From an uncultured Candidatus Saccharibacteria bacterium (GTDB lineage: Bacteria; Patescibacteria; Saccharimonadia; Saccharimonadales; CAMLKC01): a stretch of 41,229 bases of DNA. The notes beneath the pieces were generated by a model that made no database searches, was not told the DNA's origin, and saw only the letters and a program-made list of their open reading frames with translations. Below, one piece after another: positions 22,176 through 29,751 of the stretch; the first letter of the stretch is position 1; each line of letters begins with the position of its first letter. Position numbers and translations under genes: made by a program. Where the stretch lies: NCBI GenBank assembly GCA_946479025.1, contig CAMLDM010000004.1, forward strand, positions 1 to 41,229, read 5' to 3'.

Positions 22176-22802
22176 ATGATCCATGTAAACGCAAAAACGC
22201 CTAATGAAGCCTGGCTGTCGGCCTTCTCTTCGCTTTATGTCAATGGCGACAACACGGGTAATAACAAATATTTCCGCGATGAGCTGATGCTGATTGAGAT
22301 TGAATCTCCAGTAGTGGAGCCTGCCGACCCTCGCTTCCCGATGAAACAACAGGATTTAGATATCATTAACAGGTTCATCTTTACAGGGGAAAATGAAAAT
22401 GAGGTCGTCCATGAGTGGACAAAGCTATACTACCACCGGGCGTTCGACGAACCAAACTCTCAAATTGAATTCCTCATCAAGAATCTCAGCGCCGACCAGC
22501 CCGTAGGCGAAACGCAAATCTCTATGTGGGATAAAAATATCGATCAAGACCAAAAAGTATCTCCTTGCACTCAGATCGTTTGGGCGCGGATAAAACACGG
22601 AAAGCTAGAGCTTCACGTACATGCCAATTCATCGGATGTCTACAAAAAGCTTCTTATGAACATCCTCGAATTCATCTCCCTACAACATTACATTGCCGAG
22701 CGTGTCGGGATTCCTGCGGGGAAGTACTATCACCTCCTTGACTCTGGCCACCTGTACCACAAAGACATGGCTGCTATTGAAACACTCCGTGCAAGCGTGT
22801 AA
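22176..22802 (+). CDS. Thymidylate synthase-family protein, divergent
   Basis: The C-terminal half aligns without gaps to ThyA (E. coli numbering from memory). SPC131 corresponds to the catalytic Cys146 of PPC, N162 to Asn177 (pyrimidine recognition), G182 to Gly197, and H192 and Y194 to His207 and Tyr209. The phosphate-binding Arg166 of the RSxD motif is replaced by Asn (NSSD, 151-154). At 208 residues it is shorter than ThyA (264) and lacks the N-terminal arginine loop and the C-terminal tail. So it keeps the nucleophile but may act on another pyrimidine or make a hydroxymethylated base, as phage dUMP/dCMP hydroxymethylases do. It is 6 bp upstream of a P-loop NTPase with a SWIM finger. True thymidylate synthesis is less likely. 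Confidence 0.75.
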   Translation: MIHVNAKTPNEAWLSAFSSLYVNGDNTGNNKYFRDELMLIEIESPVVEPADPRFPMKQQDLDIINRFIFTGENENEVVHEWTKLYYHRAFDEPNSQIEFLIKNLSADQPVGETQISMWDKNIDQDQKVSPCTQIVWARIKHGKLELHVHANSSDVYKKLLMNILEFISLQHYIAERVGIPAGKYYHLLDSGHLYHKDMAAIETLRASV

Positions 22803-22808
22803 GGCCTT

Positions 22809-23624
22809 ATGAAAATTCTTCTTACCGGACTCCCCAAAAGCGGGAAAACAACTCTCATCCGTGAGCTGACTAGTAACATACAGCCAAAGCAAGGGATGCT
22901 CGCCCAGGAAGACACGCGGGAGGGACGACGCATAGGCTTCTACCTCCTCGACCAAGAAGGAAGACGAGCTCCGCTCGCGACCACCAGCAGGAGCACGAAT
23001 TTCCCTGTCGGGCGCTATTTTGTCGACAGACTTTCTGTAGACACTTTTAGCACTAACCTCCTCAACTTCTCCTCCAAAGACTTGCTCTATATAGACGAGA
23101 TAGGCCAAATGCAGCTGTACTCCCCTAAGTTCAAGCAACTCGTAGAGGCCTATGTAAGCTCCGACAACGATTACCTCGGGACGATCACGAGTGTTTACCA
23201 AAACGCATTTATCGATAAAATCAAGTCGCGTACTGACCTTCTCCTCTTTGTAATCACTCCTGAGAACCGATCCTATTTGAAAGAGCTGCTCGTAGAGGCT
23301 CTCGCCAACCGCCATCTCTTTAATAAATTACCAGCCGCACAACAGCAAGTTGCGCTCGGGCTGGCGCGTCACTATCTTTCCAACAGTCAATACATTTCAT
23401 TCCGAAAACTATTCCATAACGCACTGCGGTACGTAACCGATCAGAAGATCAAGAAAAAAGGTGAGTCCTTTTTAGTTACAGGCGATCATTCCGTTCACTC
23501 TGTTCGAAAAACCAAAACTGGTTATCAGTGTGACTGCAAACTCTTTAACGGCCAGGAAGAATTCAAAGACAAAGCCGCAGAATGTTCTCACATACAAGCT
23601 ATAAAGATTATCTCGTCCTTATAG
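22809..23624 (+). CDS. THEP1-type P-loop NTPase fused to a SWIM zinc finger
   Basis: Residues 1-170 resemble the THEP1/NTPase_1 family of nucleoside-triphosphatases/kinases. Walker A is GLPKSGKTTLI (7-17), GFYLLD is the beta strand after the insert, and LLYIDEIGQMQLYSPKFKQLV is Walker B with the family-typical E-x-G. The C-terminus (about 215-271) is a SWIM zinc finger: C241-x-C243, then C259-x-H261, a fold used for DNA or protein binding. This domain order is not one I know. The gene starts 6 bp after the ThyA-like gene, so the two form an operon. A nucleotide- or base-modification role with nucleic-acid targeting is inference. Confidence 0.78.
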   Translation: MKILLTGLPKSGKTTLIRELTSNIQPKQGMLAQEDTREGRRIGFYLLDQEGRRAPLATTSRSTNFPVGRYFVDRLSVDTFSTNLLNFSSKDLLYIDEIGQMQLYSPKFKQLVEAYVSSDNDYLGTITSVYQNAFIDKIKSRTDLLLFVITPENRSYLKELLVEALANRHLFNKLPAAQQQVALGLARHYLSNSQYISFRKLFHNALRYVTDQKIKKKGESFLVTGDHSVHSVRKTKTGYQCDCKLFNGQEEFKDKAAECSHIQAIKIISSL

Positions 23625-23675
23625 AAGATCGGCCGCTTCAAGACTATTTTTATCCTTGCTATTTCCCGGAAGTGG

Positions 23676-23681
23676 TACAAT
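23676..23681 (+). promoter_or_regulatory. -10 box of the YggT-like gene
   Basis: TACAAT, about 27 nt before the ATG at 23709. The gene has a strong AAGGAGGTG Shine-Dalgarno sequence, so it is a conventional led mRNA. Confidence 0.45.
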
Positions 23682-23708
23682 AAAAGTAGCTCTTAAATAA
23701 GGAGGTGT

Positions 23709-24107
23709 ATGCAAGAAGACAAGCAAACAACCGAGGTACGAGAGACAAACGAACGCGTTGGCAATACGGACGTCCAACGGGAAACGGTACGTACGCAAAC
23801 GACTATGCCCGGGGCGATACTCGTACGGCGAATCGTCTGGTACATTACCGGCATAATCATAGCGCTTCTGGTGCTTCGCCTCATTCTCCTAATGCTCGGC
23901 GCCAATGACAATACGTCATTCGTCAGCTTTGTATATGCGCTTAGCGGCTTCTTCGCGGCACCGTTTTTTGGCATTTTTAGCTACCAACCAACGTACGGGC
24001 ATTTCACTTTTGAAGTAAGTACGGTCGTCGCCATTGTCGTGTACGCACTGGTAGGTTGGGGTATTGCCAAATTGGTAACGCTCGGGCGCCCGCAAGAAGA
24101 CGCGTAG
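23709..24107 (+). CDS. YggT-family membrane protein
   Basis: A 132-residue protein with a charged, threonine-rich cytosolic tail (1-35) and two or three membrane helices (about 42-62, 70-90, 105-125). The segment between them, FVYALSGFFAAPFFGIF, resembles the YggT/YlmG repeat (SxPLLxPFR-like). YggT proteins are small membrane proteins linked to division or osmotic responses; the precise role here is unknown. The start is fixed by AAGGAGGTG just before the ATG. Confidence 0.7.
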   Translation: MQEDKQTTEVRETNERVGNTDVQRETVRTQTTMPGAILVRRIVWYITGIIIALLVLRLILLMLGANDNTSFVSFVYALSGFFAAPFFGIFSYQPTYGHFTFEVSTVVAIVVYALVGWGIAKLVTLGRPQEDA

Positions 24108-24136
24108 CAGTTGGGGTGGCTCGTCACTCTAGCGCT

Positions 24137-24574
24137 ATGCATGAAATCTCGCGCACGAAAGAACTGGGGCTGGATATTTTATCGGGTGATGACGACTTGT
24201 TTCGATGGTTTTTGCTCTGTTACCTTTTTGGCAAGCCAATCCAATCGAGCGTCGCACTTCAGACATGGCGCATATTTATTGAGCACCAACTTGATACTCC
24301 GTGGGCCATTCTCCAAGTAAAGCACCGCCAGCTAGTCCATCTGCTTGACAAGGGCAAATATACCCGTTATGACGAATCGACAGCCACAGGTCTTCACCTC
24401 TGCATGGAGCAGCTCGTCCGCGACTACGAAGGCTCGCTACTTATCATGATCGAGCACAGCGACAATGAGGATGAATTCCAGAAGCGGCTCTTAAAACTTC
24501 ACGGCATCGGGCCAAAAGTCGCAGAAATATTCATGCGCGAAACCGATGAGTTTTTTGCCCGCCGCCTCGAATAA
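24137..24574 (+). CDS. Helix-hairpin-helix protein (DNA glycosylase-like)
   Basis: A 145-residue, all-helical protein. Its C-terminus carries LLKLHGIGPKVAEIFMRE, a helix-hairpin-helix of the type found in endonuclease III-like glycosylases, but without a recognisable catalytic Lys or Asp domain or FeS cysteines. It may bind DNA or act as a minimal repair factor. The start at 24137 (MHEISRTK) is preferred over an in-frame upstream ATG because the upstream part would overlap the YggT gene. No close family is recognised. Confidence 0.65.
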   Translation: MHEISRTKELGLDILSGDDDLFRWFLLCYLFGKPIQSSVALQTWRIFIEHQLDTPWAILQVKHRQLVHLLDKGKYTRYDESTATGLHLCMEQLVRDYEGSLLIMIEHSDNEDEFQKRLLKLHGIGPKVAEIFMRETDEFFARRLE

Positions 24575-24587
24575 CTAGCCTCTTTAC

Positions 24588-25241
24588 TTATTTTATAAGG
24601 TGTTTGTCGTACCCGAGCTCCACTAGTTCTTGATACGCGTTCCACACATCATCAGGAATTTCCTGCTCAGTCTGAAAGCCGAGCTTGGGATATTCTTTTA
24701 TCCTCTGCAAATCGCCGACCATGATGCTGATAATTTTATCTTTTGGCTGAAGCTCATTAAAATAGGAAGAGTAGGGTATTTGCGGCGAGCTAACGATAAA
24801 GCGAGTATCTTTATCTGGCCATTGTTTTTCGAAGGTGGCGTACGTACGGCGCTCCATGTACGGCTTTTGGACGAGCAATATGGAATTGATTTTTATCCCT
24901 TTTTCTTCTAAAAGCTCGTGCACAAAGGTGATATTTTCGCCAGTGTTCGTTGCCCTATTCTCAAGAATTATTTTATCTTCGGGTACGCCCATGTTCATAG
25001 CTATCGAGGCAAAATGCTCGGCCTCCGTAGTCTCACCCCAGCTTGTCGCAAGCAGGTCGTCCGAGTGCGCCACACCTCCCGAAAGGATAAGCCAGTCGCC
25101 TTTCCCTTGTAAGAACAGGCTCGCGCCGTATTCGGCAACGCGTTCATCAATGCTTCCCAATGCCAGCACCGCGTCACAGCGCGCAAGCGGCTGGTTCATC
25201 TTCATGTAATTCCAGATTAACTCTGCGTGTTTATCAATCAT
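24588..25241 (-). CDS. DUF218 / YdcF-ElyC family protein
   Basis: DUF218 proteins (ElyC, SanA, YdcF) are implicated in envelope polysaccharide or cofactor metabolism. Residues show LALGSIDERVAEYGASLF, LILSGGVAHSD, MGVPEDKIILENRATNTGEN and SILLVQKPYMERRTYATF, the usual order of conserved blocks in this Rossmann-like domain. The protein (217 residues) has no N-terminal membrane segment, like YdcF and unlike SanA. The start at 25241 is favoured by a TATACT box seven bases upstream; an upstream in-frame start adds ten residues without support. Confidence 0.87.
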   Translation of the reverse strand: MIDKHAELIWNYMKMNQPLARCDAVLALGSIDERVAEYGASLFLQGKGDWLILSGGVAHSDDLLATSWGETTEAEHFASIAMNMGVPEDKIILENRATNTGENITFVHELLEEKGIKINSILLVQKPYMERRTYATFEKQWPDKDTRFIVSSPQIPYSSYFNELQPKDKIISIMVGDLQRIKEYPKLGFQTEQEIPDDVWNAYQELVELGYDKHLIK

Positions 25242-25248
25242 AATTCTG

Positions 25249-25254
25249 AGTATA
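25249..25254 (-). promoter_or_regulatory. -10 box of the DUF218 gene, leaderless spacing
   Basis: TATACT on the minus strand, seven bases before the ATG at 25241. Confidence 0.5.
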
Positions 25255-25305
25255 GCAGGTGTGGCGCACAAGACTCACCGCCGGGCTGTATAATAGAAAC
25301 TACCT

Positions 25306-25773
25306 ATGAAGGACATGATTAAAACGAAGGTAATTCGAAGTTTGTTTCGTAACGGTCTCGCCCTTACCACAGGCATTGCGCTTACATTCACCTCTTATAG
25401 CTTTGCCAAAAACCTCACCATGGATGCACTGATTTTTTACAGTTTATTCCTTATCGTCGTCACGCTTACCGGCCTTGCCATCTCTTATTTTGCTTATCTG
25501 CGGCTTCGCGATGCGCTCAGCCTTCCTATGAGTTTTATTATTGTGCCCTACTCTATTATTACGATCGAGATTAGCATCTTATTGCTGCGAAGTTTTATAC
25601 ATTTCCACGTTCCCTACGGCTATTTGCTGTTGCCGATGACCATCGAGATAGCAGGAGCGGCCATATTTATGATCCTCGTGCACATTCTATGGTCGGGGTT
25701 AAAGATCAAGATGAAGTTAAGCCTAATGAGCAGCCTCGTCCTCGTAGCTTCAGTCGGCATTCTCTTGACCTAA
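25306..25773 (+). CDS. Four-helix membrane protein (155 aa), unknown function
   Basis: Four predicted membrane helices (about 15-33, 40-66, 78-96, 103-128 with a short last one at 136-154) and a basic N-terminus. No family is recognised. TATAAT (25289-25294) lies 11 bases before the ATG, so the leader is about 4-5 nt. It is convergent to the permease-like gene with a 6-bp gap. Confidence 0.65.
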   Translation: MKDMIKTKVIRSLFRNGLALTTGIALTFTSYSFAKNLTMDALIFYSLFLIVVTLTGLAISYFAYLRLRDALSLPMSFIIVPYSIITIEISILLLRSFIHFHVPYGYLLLPMTIEIAGAAIFMILVHILWSGLKIKMKLSLMSSLVLVASVGILLT

Positions 25774-25779
25774 TAGTTG

Positions 25780-26187
25780 CTACTTGCGTCGCGACCTGCG
25801 GCGGGCACTCGCCTTTTTTGAAGGATTCTTCTCAGTCTTTCTTTGTACTTGCTTCACGTGCGTTTCCAGCTTCGTGTCAGTCTGCTCTTCCGCTTCCACA
25901 AGCTCCTTGTCCGCTATGCCAAGTTTTCTCATGATGGCATCCTGTTTGACGTTCATCGCCAGGTTATCTCTATTTTGCGTATTCTGAATGATGAACACGA
26001 CGAGAAATGTAATGATCGTCGTACTCGTATTAACAATGAGCTGCCACGTATCGGAAAAGCCAAGGAGCGGACCGCTTAGGCCCCATAAAATGAGCAGCGC
26101 GAGAGCTGCTACGAATATCCAAGGCCGTCCCAGCCATGAAGAGACGACGCTAGTGAACCGTGTAAATAGATCATTTAATTTTTTCAT
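25780..26187 (-). CDS. Low-affinity iron permease-family membrane protein
   Basis: The segment WQLIVNTSTTIITFLVVFIIQNTQNRDNLAMNVKQDAIMRKLG matches the conserved core of the low-affinity Fe/Cu permease family (PF04120), including the QNTQNRD motif. It has two membrane helices (about 22-45, 55-75) and a long basic C-terminal tail ending RRRSRRK. Function as a metal transporter is not proven for these small proteins. The start at 26187 (MKKLNDLF) is chosen because GAGGGAGGG lies just upstream; a longer frame begins at 26211. Confidence 0.78.
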   Translation of the reverse strand: MKKLNDLFTRFTSVVSSWLGRPWIFVAALALLILWGLSGPLLGFSDTWQLIVNTSTTIITFLVVFIIQNTQNRDNLAMNVKQDAIMRKLGIADKELVEAEEQTDTKLETHVKQVQRKTEKNPSKKASARRRSRRK

Positions 26188-26241
26188 TTTTTCCCTCCCT
26201 CTATCATCCATTTTACACTATGACAAACAGGGGTAATGCCG

Positions 26242-26247
26242 TATAAT
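26242..26247 (+). promoter_or_regulatory. -10 box of the CNNM operon
   Basis: TATAAT, giving a leader of about 115 nt before the ATG at 26367. No good -35 is seen. Confidence 0.5.
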
Positions 26248-26253
26248 TGAGAT

Positions 26254-26366
26254 AAGACAATGGTGTCACACTCAATTTTAGACAAATCAGCCACACCGTA
26301 TAGTACACAGCGAGGGAGAGCCCGGACTCGAATCTCCCTCACGCCAGGAGCCAGCGAGGGCTCATA
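26254..26366 (+). promoter_or_regulatory. Structured leader of the CNNM/CorC pair, candidate riboregulator
   Basis: Three stems in about 113 nt: GGTGT/ACACC (26262-26266 with 26293-26297), GAGGGAGA/TCTCCCTC (26312-26319 with 26333-26340) and GAGCC/GGCTC (26348-26352 with 26359-26363). The last covers the purine-rich GAGGG used as Shine-Dalgarno sequence. It does not match the M-box or other riboswitches I know. Confidence 0.45.
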
Positions 26367-27707
26367 ATGGAACTCCTGCTTCTAGCCACAGCCTTATTGC
26401 TCGTCGCCGCTTGCGGGATATTCGTGGCAGCCGAATTCTCATTTATCACCGTTAACCGTACTTCGGTTGATCGCCTGGCAGCCAAAGGCGACCACAAGGC
26501 AAAAGGCGTCAGCCGCGCGCTTAAGGCGCTCTCCACTCAACTTTCAGGCGCCCAGGTTGGCATTACCCTCACCAATCTCGCAATCGGTTTTCTAGCCGAA
26601 CCAACTATCGCGAGGTTTATCGAAGAACCGACGCGCGCCCTGCATATCCCCGAAGCGGCCGTCTCACCCGTCGCTGTTTTTATCGGCCTGCTTGTCGCGA
26701 CAGTCATCACGATGGTGTTCGGCGAGCTGGTTCCGAAAAACATTGCCCTCGCACATCCCATGGAGACGGCTCGTTTTGTTGAAGGAATGCAGCGAATCTT
26801 CAGCCAAATTATGAAATATCCGATCCGTCTTTTGAACGGCAGCGCCAACTTCTTGCTAGGCCGCCTGGGCGTAAGTCCACAGGAAGAGCTGGCCTCGGCA
26901 CGTTCTGCTCACGAGCTTTCCTCGCTAGTACGCCGTTCAGCCGAAAAGGGTACTTTGCCAAGAGAGACCGCTGCTATGTTGGAGCGTTCCTTGGTGTTTC
27001 GCGAACTTATCGCACTCGACGTCATGACGCCGCGTATCCGGATACGCAGCCTGCGCGCCGATGAGCCGGTAACGGAGATCCTGGCGCTTGCCAAAGCTAC
27101 CGGCTTTTCGCGCTTTCCAGTGACGCGCAAAAATCAGGATGACGTCGTAGGTATCGTTCATATCAAGCATGCGTTTTGTGTGCCGGCCGAGAAACGCGCA
27201 AACATGAAGATTGAAGAGATTATGCAGCCACCTATCCTGGCGCCATCAAGCATTCAGCTGGAATCGCTGCTCAAGATCCTGCGCAAGGGAGGCCTTCAGA
27301 TGGTCGTGCTGATCGACGAATTCGGTGGCACCGACGGTATCGTTACGATCGAAGATCTGCTGGAAGAACTAGTAGGAGAAGTACGTGACGAGCACGACCG
27401 CTCAAGTGCTGCCATCCGCACGCTGCCAAGTGGTGGGTGGATGCTTTCGGGACTGTTGCGCCCGGATGAAATCGGCGAAAAAATCGGCATTTTCCTTCCC
27501 GAAGACGAGGAGGTTGAAACCGTCGGCGGCCTGGTTACCGACCGCTTGGAGCGTCTTCCGGTAGCGGGCGATATTGCCGAGATTTATGCGCTTGACCGCA
27601 GCGGTAAAAAGAAGCTGTTGCGCCTTCAGGTGGAGCGCATGGAGGGACGACGTATCGACCGGCTCCGTATGAGCGAAATTACCGACAGAAAGAGGGCAGG
27701 GGAATGA
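26367..27707 (+). CDS. CNNM/CorC-type transporter (DUF21-CBS-CBS-CorC_HlyC)
   Basis: A membrane protein of the CNNM/CorB/hemolysin C-like family, associated with Mg2+ or other divalent-cation efflux and homeostasis. The 446 residues show the order DUF21 membrane domain (1-190, with FVAAEFSFITVNRTSVDRLA and MVFGELVPKNIAL), two CBS domains (about 205-335, with DVMTPRIRI and LLKILRKGGLQMVVLIDEFGGTDGIVTIEDLLEELVGEV) and a C-terminal CorC_HlyC domain (about 350-435). It overlaps the next gene, a shorter paralogue, by 4 bp (ATGA), so the two are coupled and may form a heteromer. A structured leader precedes it. Confidence 0.92.
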   Translation: MELLLLATALLLVAACGIFVAAEFSFITVNRTSVDRLAAKGDHKAKGVSRALKALSTQLSGAQVGITLTNLAIGFLAEPTIARFIEEPTRALHIPEAAVSPVAVFIGLLVATVITMVFGELVPKNIALAHPMETARFVEGMQRIFSQIMKYPIRLLNGSANFLLGRLGVSPQEELASARSAHELSSLVRRSAEKGTLPRETAAMLERSLVFRELIALDVMTPRIRIRSLRADEPVTEILALAKATGFSRFPVTRKNQDDVVGIVHIKHAFCVPAEKRANMKIEEIMQPPILAPSSIQLESLLKILRKGGLQMVVLIDEFGGTDGIVTIEDLLEELVGEVRDEHDRSSAAIRTLPSGGWMLSGLLRPDEIGEKIGIFLPEDEEVETVGGLVTDRLERLPVAGDIAEIYALDRSGKKKLLRLQVERMEGRRIDRLRMSEITDRKRAGE

Positions 27708-28744
27708 GTTTTGAAGCTGCCCTGCTGATTGCCATCGCCATGCTTCTTGGCAACGCCTTTTTCGTGGGCGCGGAGTTCGGGCTGATATCGGCGCGCCGCA
27801 GCAGCATTGAGCTGCTCGCCCTTCGCGGCTCACGAAAAGCCAAATCTACCCTAAGTGCCATGGAGCAAGTCTCCACCATGCTTGCCGGTGCACAACTTGG
27901 CGTTACGCTTTGTTCGCTGATTCTAGGTGCCGTTGGCGAACCGCTTATCGCGCACTTGTTCGAGGGGTCGTTCCACACTCTACATATACCCGCCGTGCTT
28001 CTCCATCCGGCTTCCTTCGCATTCGCGCTGGCAGTTATGACGTACCTGCATGTGGTGATTGGCGAAATGATTCCAAAAAATATCGCGCTCTCCGATCCAG
28101 ACCGCATCGCGCTGCTATTCGTGCCGCCTCTGGCTCTACTCGTACACACGGTCCGACCAGCCGTAATGGCTTTAAATGCCCTTGCCAATTTCTGCCTCGT
28201 TACCGTCGGCATCAAACCACAGCAAGAAGTCGCCAGCACCTTCACGCGCGACGAAGTGGCCGGATTCGTAGAAGAATCCCGGCGCGAGGGGCTGCTAAGC
28301 AGCGACGAAGGAACTTTGCTTTCAGGCGCACTCCGTTTTGATAAGCGAACGGTGCGTTCCGTGCTACTGCCCCTAGAAGAGCTCGTTATCGCCCGACATA
28401 AAGTAACGCCGGCCGAGATAGAAAAACTCATCGCAGAAACCGGTTACTCACGTTTCCCTGTTTATAACTCGCGCAAAAAACTAGCCGGATACATTCACCT
28501 AAAAGACATTCTGGAAATCGGCGAAGACAAACAAAACGCGCCGATACCCGCCCGCGACATCCGGCCCCTGGCAACAGTTGGCGCGGGTACATCTTTAAGA
28601 AGCGCGCTTTCAACTATGCAGCAATCGAGCGCACACCTTGCCGTCGTAACTGGCGGGCGCGGCGCCGTACTTGGCGTTATCACGCTGGAGGACCTACTCG
28701 AAGAACTCGTGGGAGAGATTCGTGACGATACGCAGAAGCAGTAG
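27704..28744 (+). CDS. CNNM/CorC-type transporter paralogue lacking CorC_HlyC domain
   Basis: A paralogue of the preceding gene with DUF21 (residues 1-195: NAFFVGAEFGLISARRSSIELLA, HVVIGEMIPKNIALSDPDR) and a CBS pair (about 205-335). It stops right after VLGVITLEDLLEELVGEIRDD, so the C-terminal CorC_HlyC domain of the partner is missing (346 versus 446 residues). Its frame is translationally coupled to the partner. The asymmetric pair is common in Gram-positive and CPR genomes. Ion specificity cannot be read from sequence. Confidence 0.9.
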   Translation: MSFEAALLIAIAMLLGNAFFVGAEFGLISARRSSIELLALRGSRKAKSTLSAMEQVSTMLAGAQLGVTLCSLILGAVGEPLIAHLFEGSFHTLHIPAVLLHPASFAFALAVMTYLHVVIGEMIPKNIALSDPDRIALLFVPPLALLVHTVRPAVMALNALANFCLVTVGIKPQQEVASTFTRDEVAGFVEESRREGLLSSDEGTLLSGALRFDKRTVRSVLLPLEELVIARHKVTPAEIEKLIAETGYSRFPVYNSRKKLAGYIHLKDILEIGEDKQNAPIPARDIRPLATVGAGTSLRSALSTMQQSSAHLAVVTGGRGAVLGVITLEDLLEELVGEIRDDTQKQ

Positions 28745-28752
28745 GGAAACCT

Positions 28753-29652
28753 CTACGGTAAGTGATTGCCGCCCGTCACGCCGATAACTTCCGCCGTGAT
28801 GTAGCTTGATTCCTGTGACGCGAGAAATACGAACGTCGGCGCAAGTTCGGCTGGCTGCCCCGGCCGGCCGATCGGCGTGTTCTTACCGAATTTCACCAGT
28901 TTTTCCATGGGCTGGCCGTAGCTTGGCTGCAGCGGCGTCCATACCGGCCCCGGCGCAACGGCATTCACCCGAATGCCTTTTTCGATCACCATTTTCGCCA
29001 GTGATTTCGTAAACGAAGTAATGGCCCCTTTGCTTGCCGCGTAGTCCAGCAGGCCAGGGGAGGGCTGGTACGATTGGATGGACGTAGTATTGATAATACT
29101 TCCCCCGGCGGGCATCGTTTTTAGCACTTCCTTGGTGATCCAAAACATCGCGAACACGTTCGTTTTAAATGTATCCTGAAACTGCTCGCTCGAAAGCTCC
29201 TGAATGTCTTCGACATATAACTGGCGGCCTGCGTTGTTCACCAAAATATCGATTGGCCCAAGCGCCTCCGTCGCCCGCTTCACAAGTTCCTTGCAAAACG
29301 ATTCGTCGCTGATGTCCCCCGGTATCGCCACAGCTTTCCTGCCCGCCGATTCAATATGCGCGATTGTCGCATTGGCATCTTCCTGCTCGCCTGGCAGATA
29401 CGAAAGCGCCACATCGGCACCTTCACGCGCGAAAGCAATAGCCACTGCCCGTCCGATGCCCGAGTCGGCACCGGTAATCAATGCTTTCCTGTTCTCAAGC
29501 CGCTTTGCGCCGCGATACGTTTTCACTCCATGGTCGGCTTTTGGCTCCAAGTTAGCGTCCAAACCCGGCTCCGACTGAGTCTGTTCGGGAATATCCAGCT
29601 CCCCGAATTGTGACCGTGGATCTTGCATTGTGTATTGATCTTTTTTGCTCAT
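28753..29652 (-). CDS. Short-chain dehydrogenase/reductase (YghA/Gsp39-like)
   Basis: A cytosolic NAD(P)-dependent SDR of the stress-related YghA/GSP39 type (299 residues). The long N-terminal extension (1-55, with MQDPRSQFGELDIPEQTQSEPG) is typical of this subfamily. ITGADSGIGRA is the cofactor loop, ILVNNAG follows, and the catalytic set is S in TTSIQS and YAASK. The C-terminus ITAEVIGVTGGNHLP is typical. The start at 29652 is preferred because GGGAGGGG lies before it; a frame from 29703 would include the promoter (TATAAT at 29675-29680). Confidence 0.92.
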   Translation of the reverse strand: MSKKDQYTMQDPRSQFGELDIPEQTQSEPGLDANLEPKADHGVKTYRGAKRLENRKALITGADSGIGRAVAIAFAREGADVALSYLPGEQEDANATIAHIESAGRKAVAIPGDISDESFCKELVKRATEALGPIDILVNNAGRQLYVEDIQELSSEQFQDTFKTNVFAMFWITKEVLKTMPAGGSIINTTSIQSYQPSPGLLDYAASKGAITSFTKSLAKMVIEKGIRVNAVAPGPVWTPLQPSYGQPMEKLVKFGKNTPIGRPGQPAELAPTFVFLASQESSYITAEVIGVTGGNHLP

Positions 29653-29751
29653 ATTTCCCCTCCCATCTCTACCAATTATACGCTTCCCTGCAGCGCTCTG
29701 CACGACCGCCCCTGCTACGTAAGTGCGTTATACTAAATGAAGAGGAGTCTC

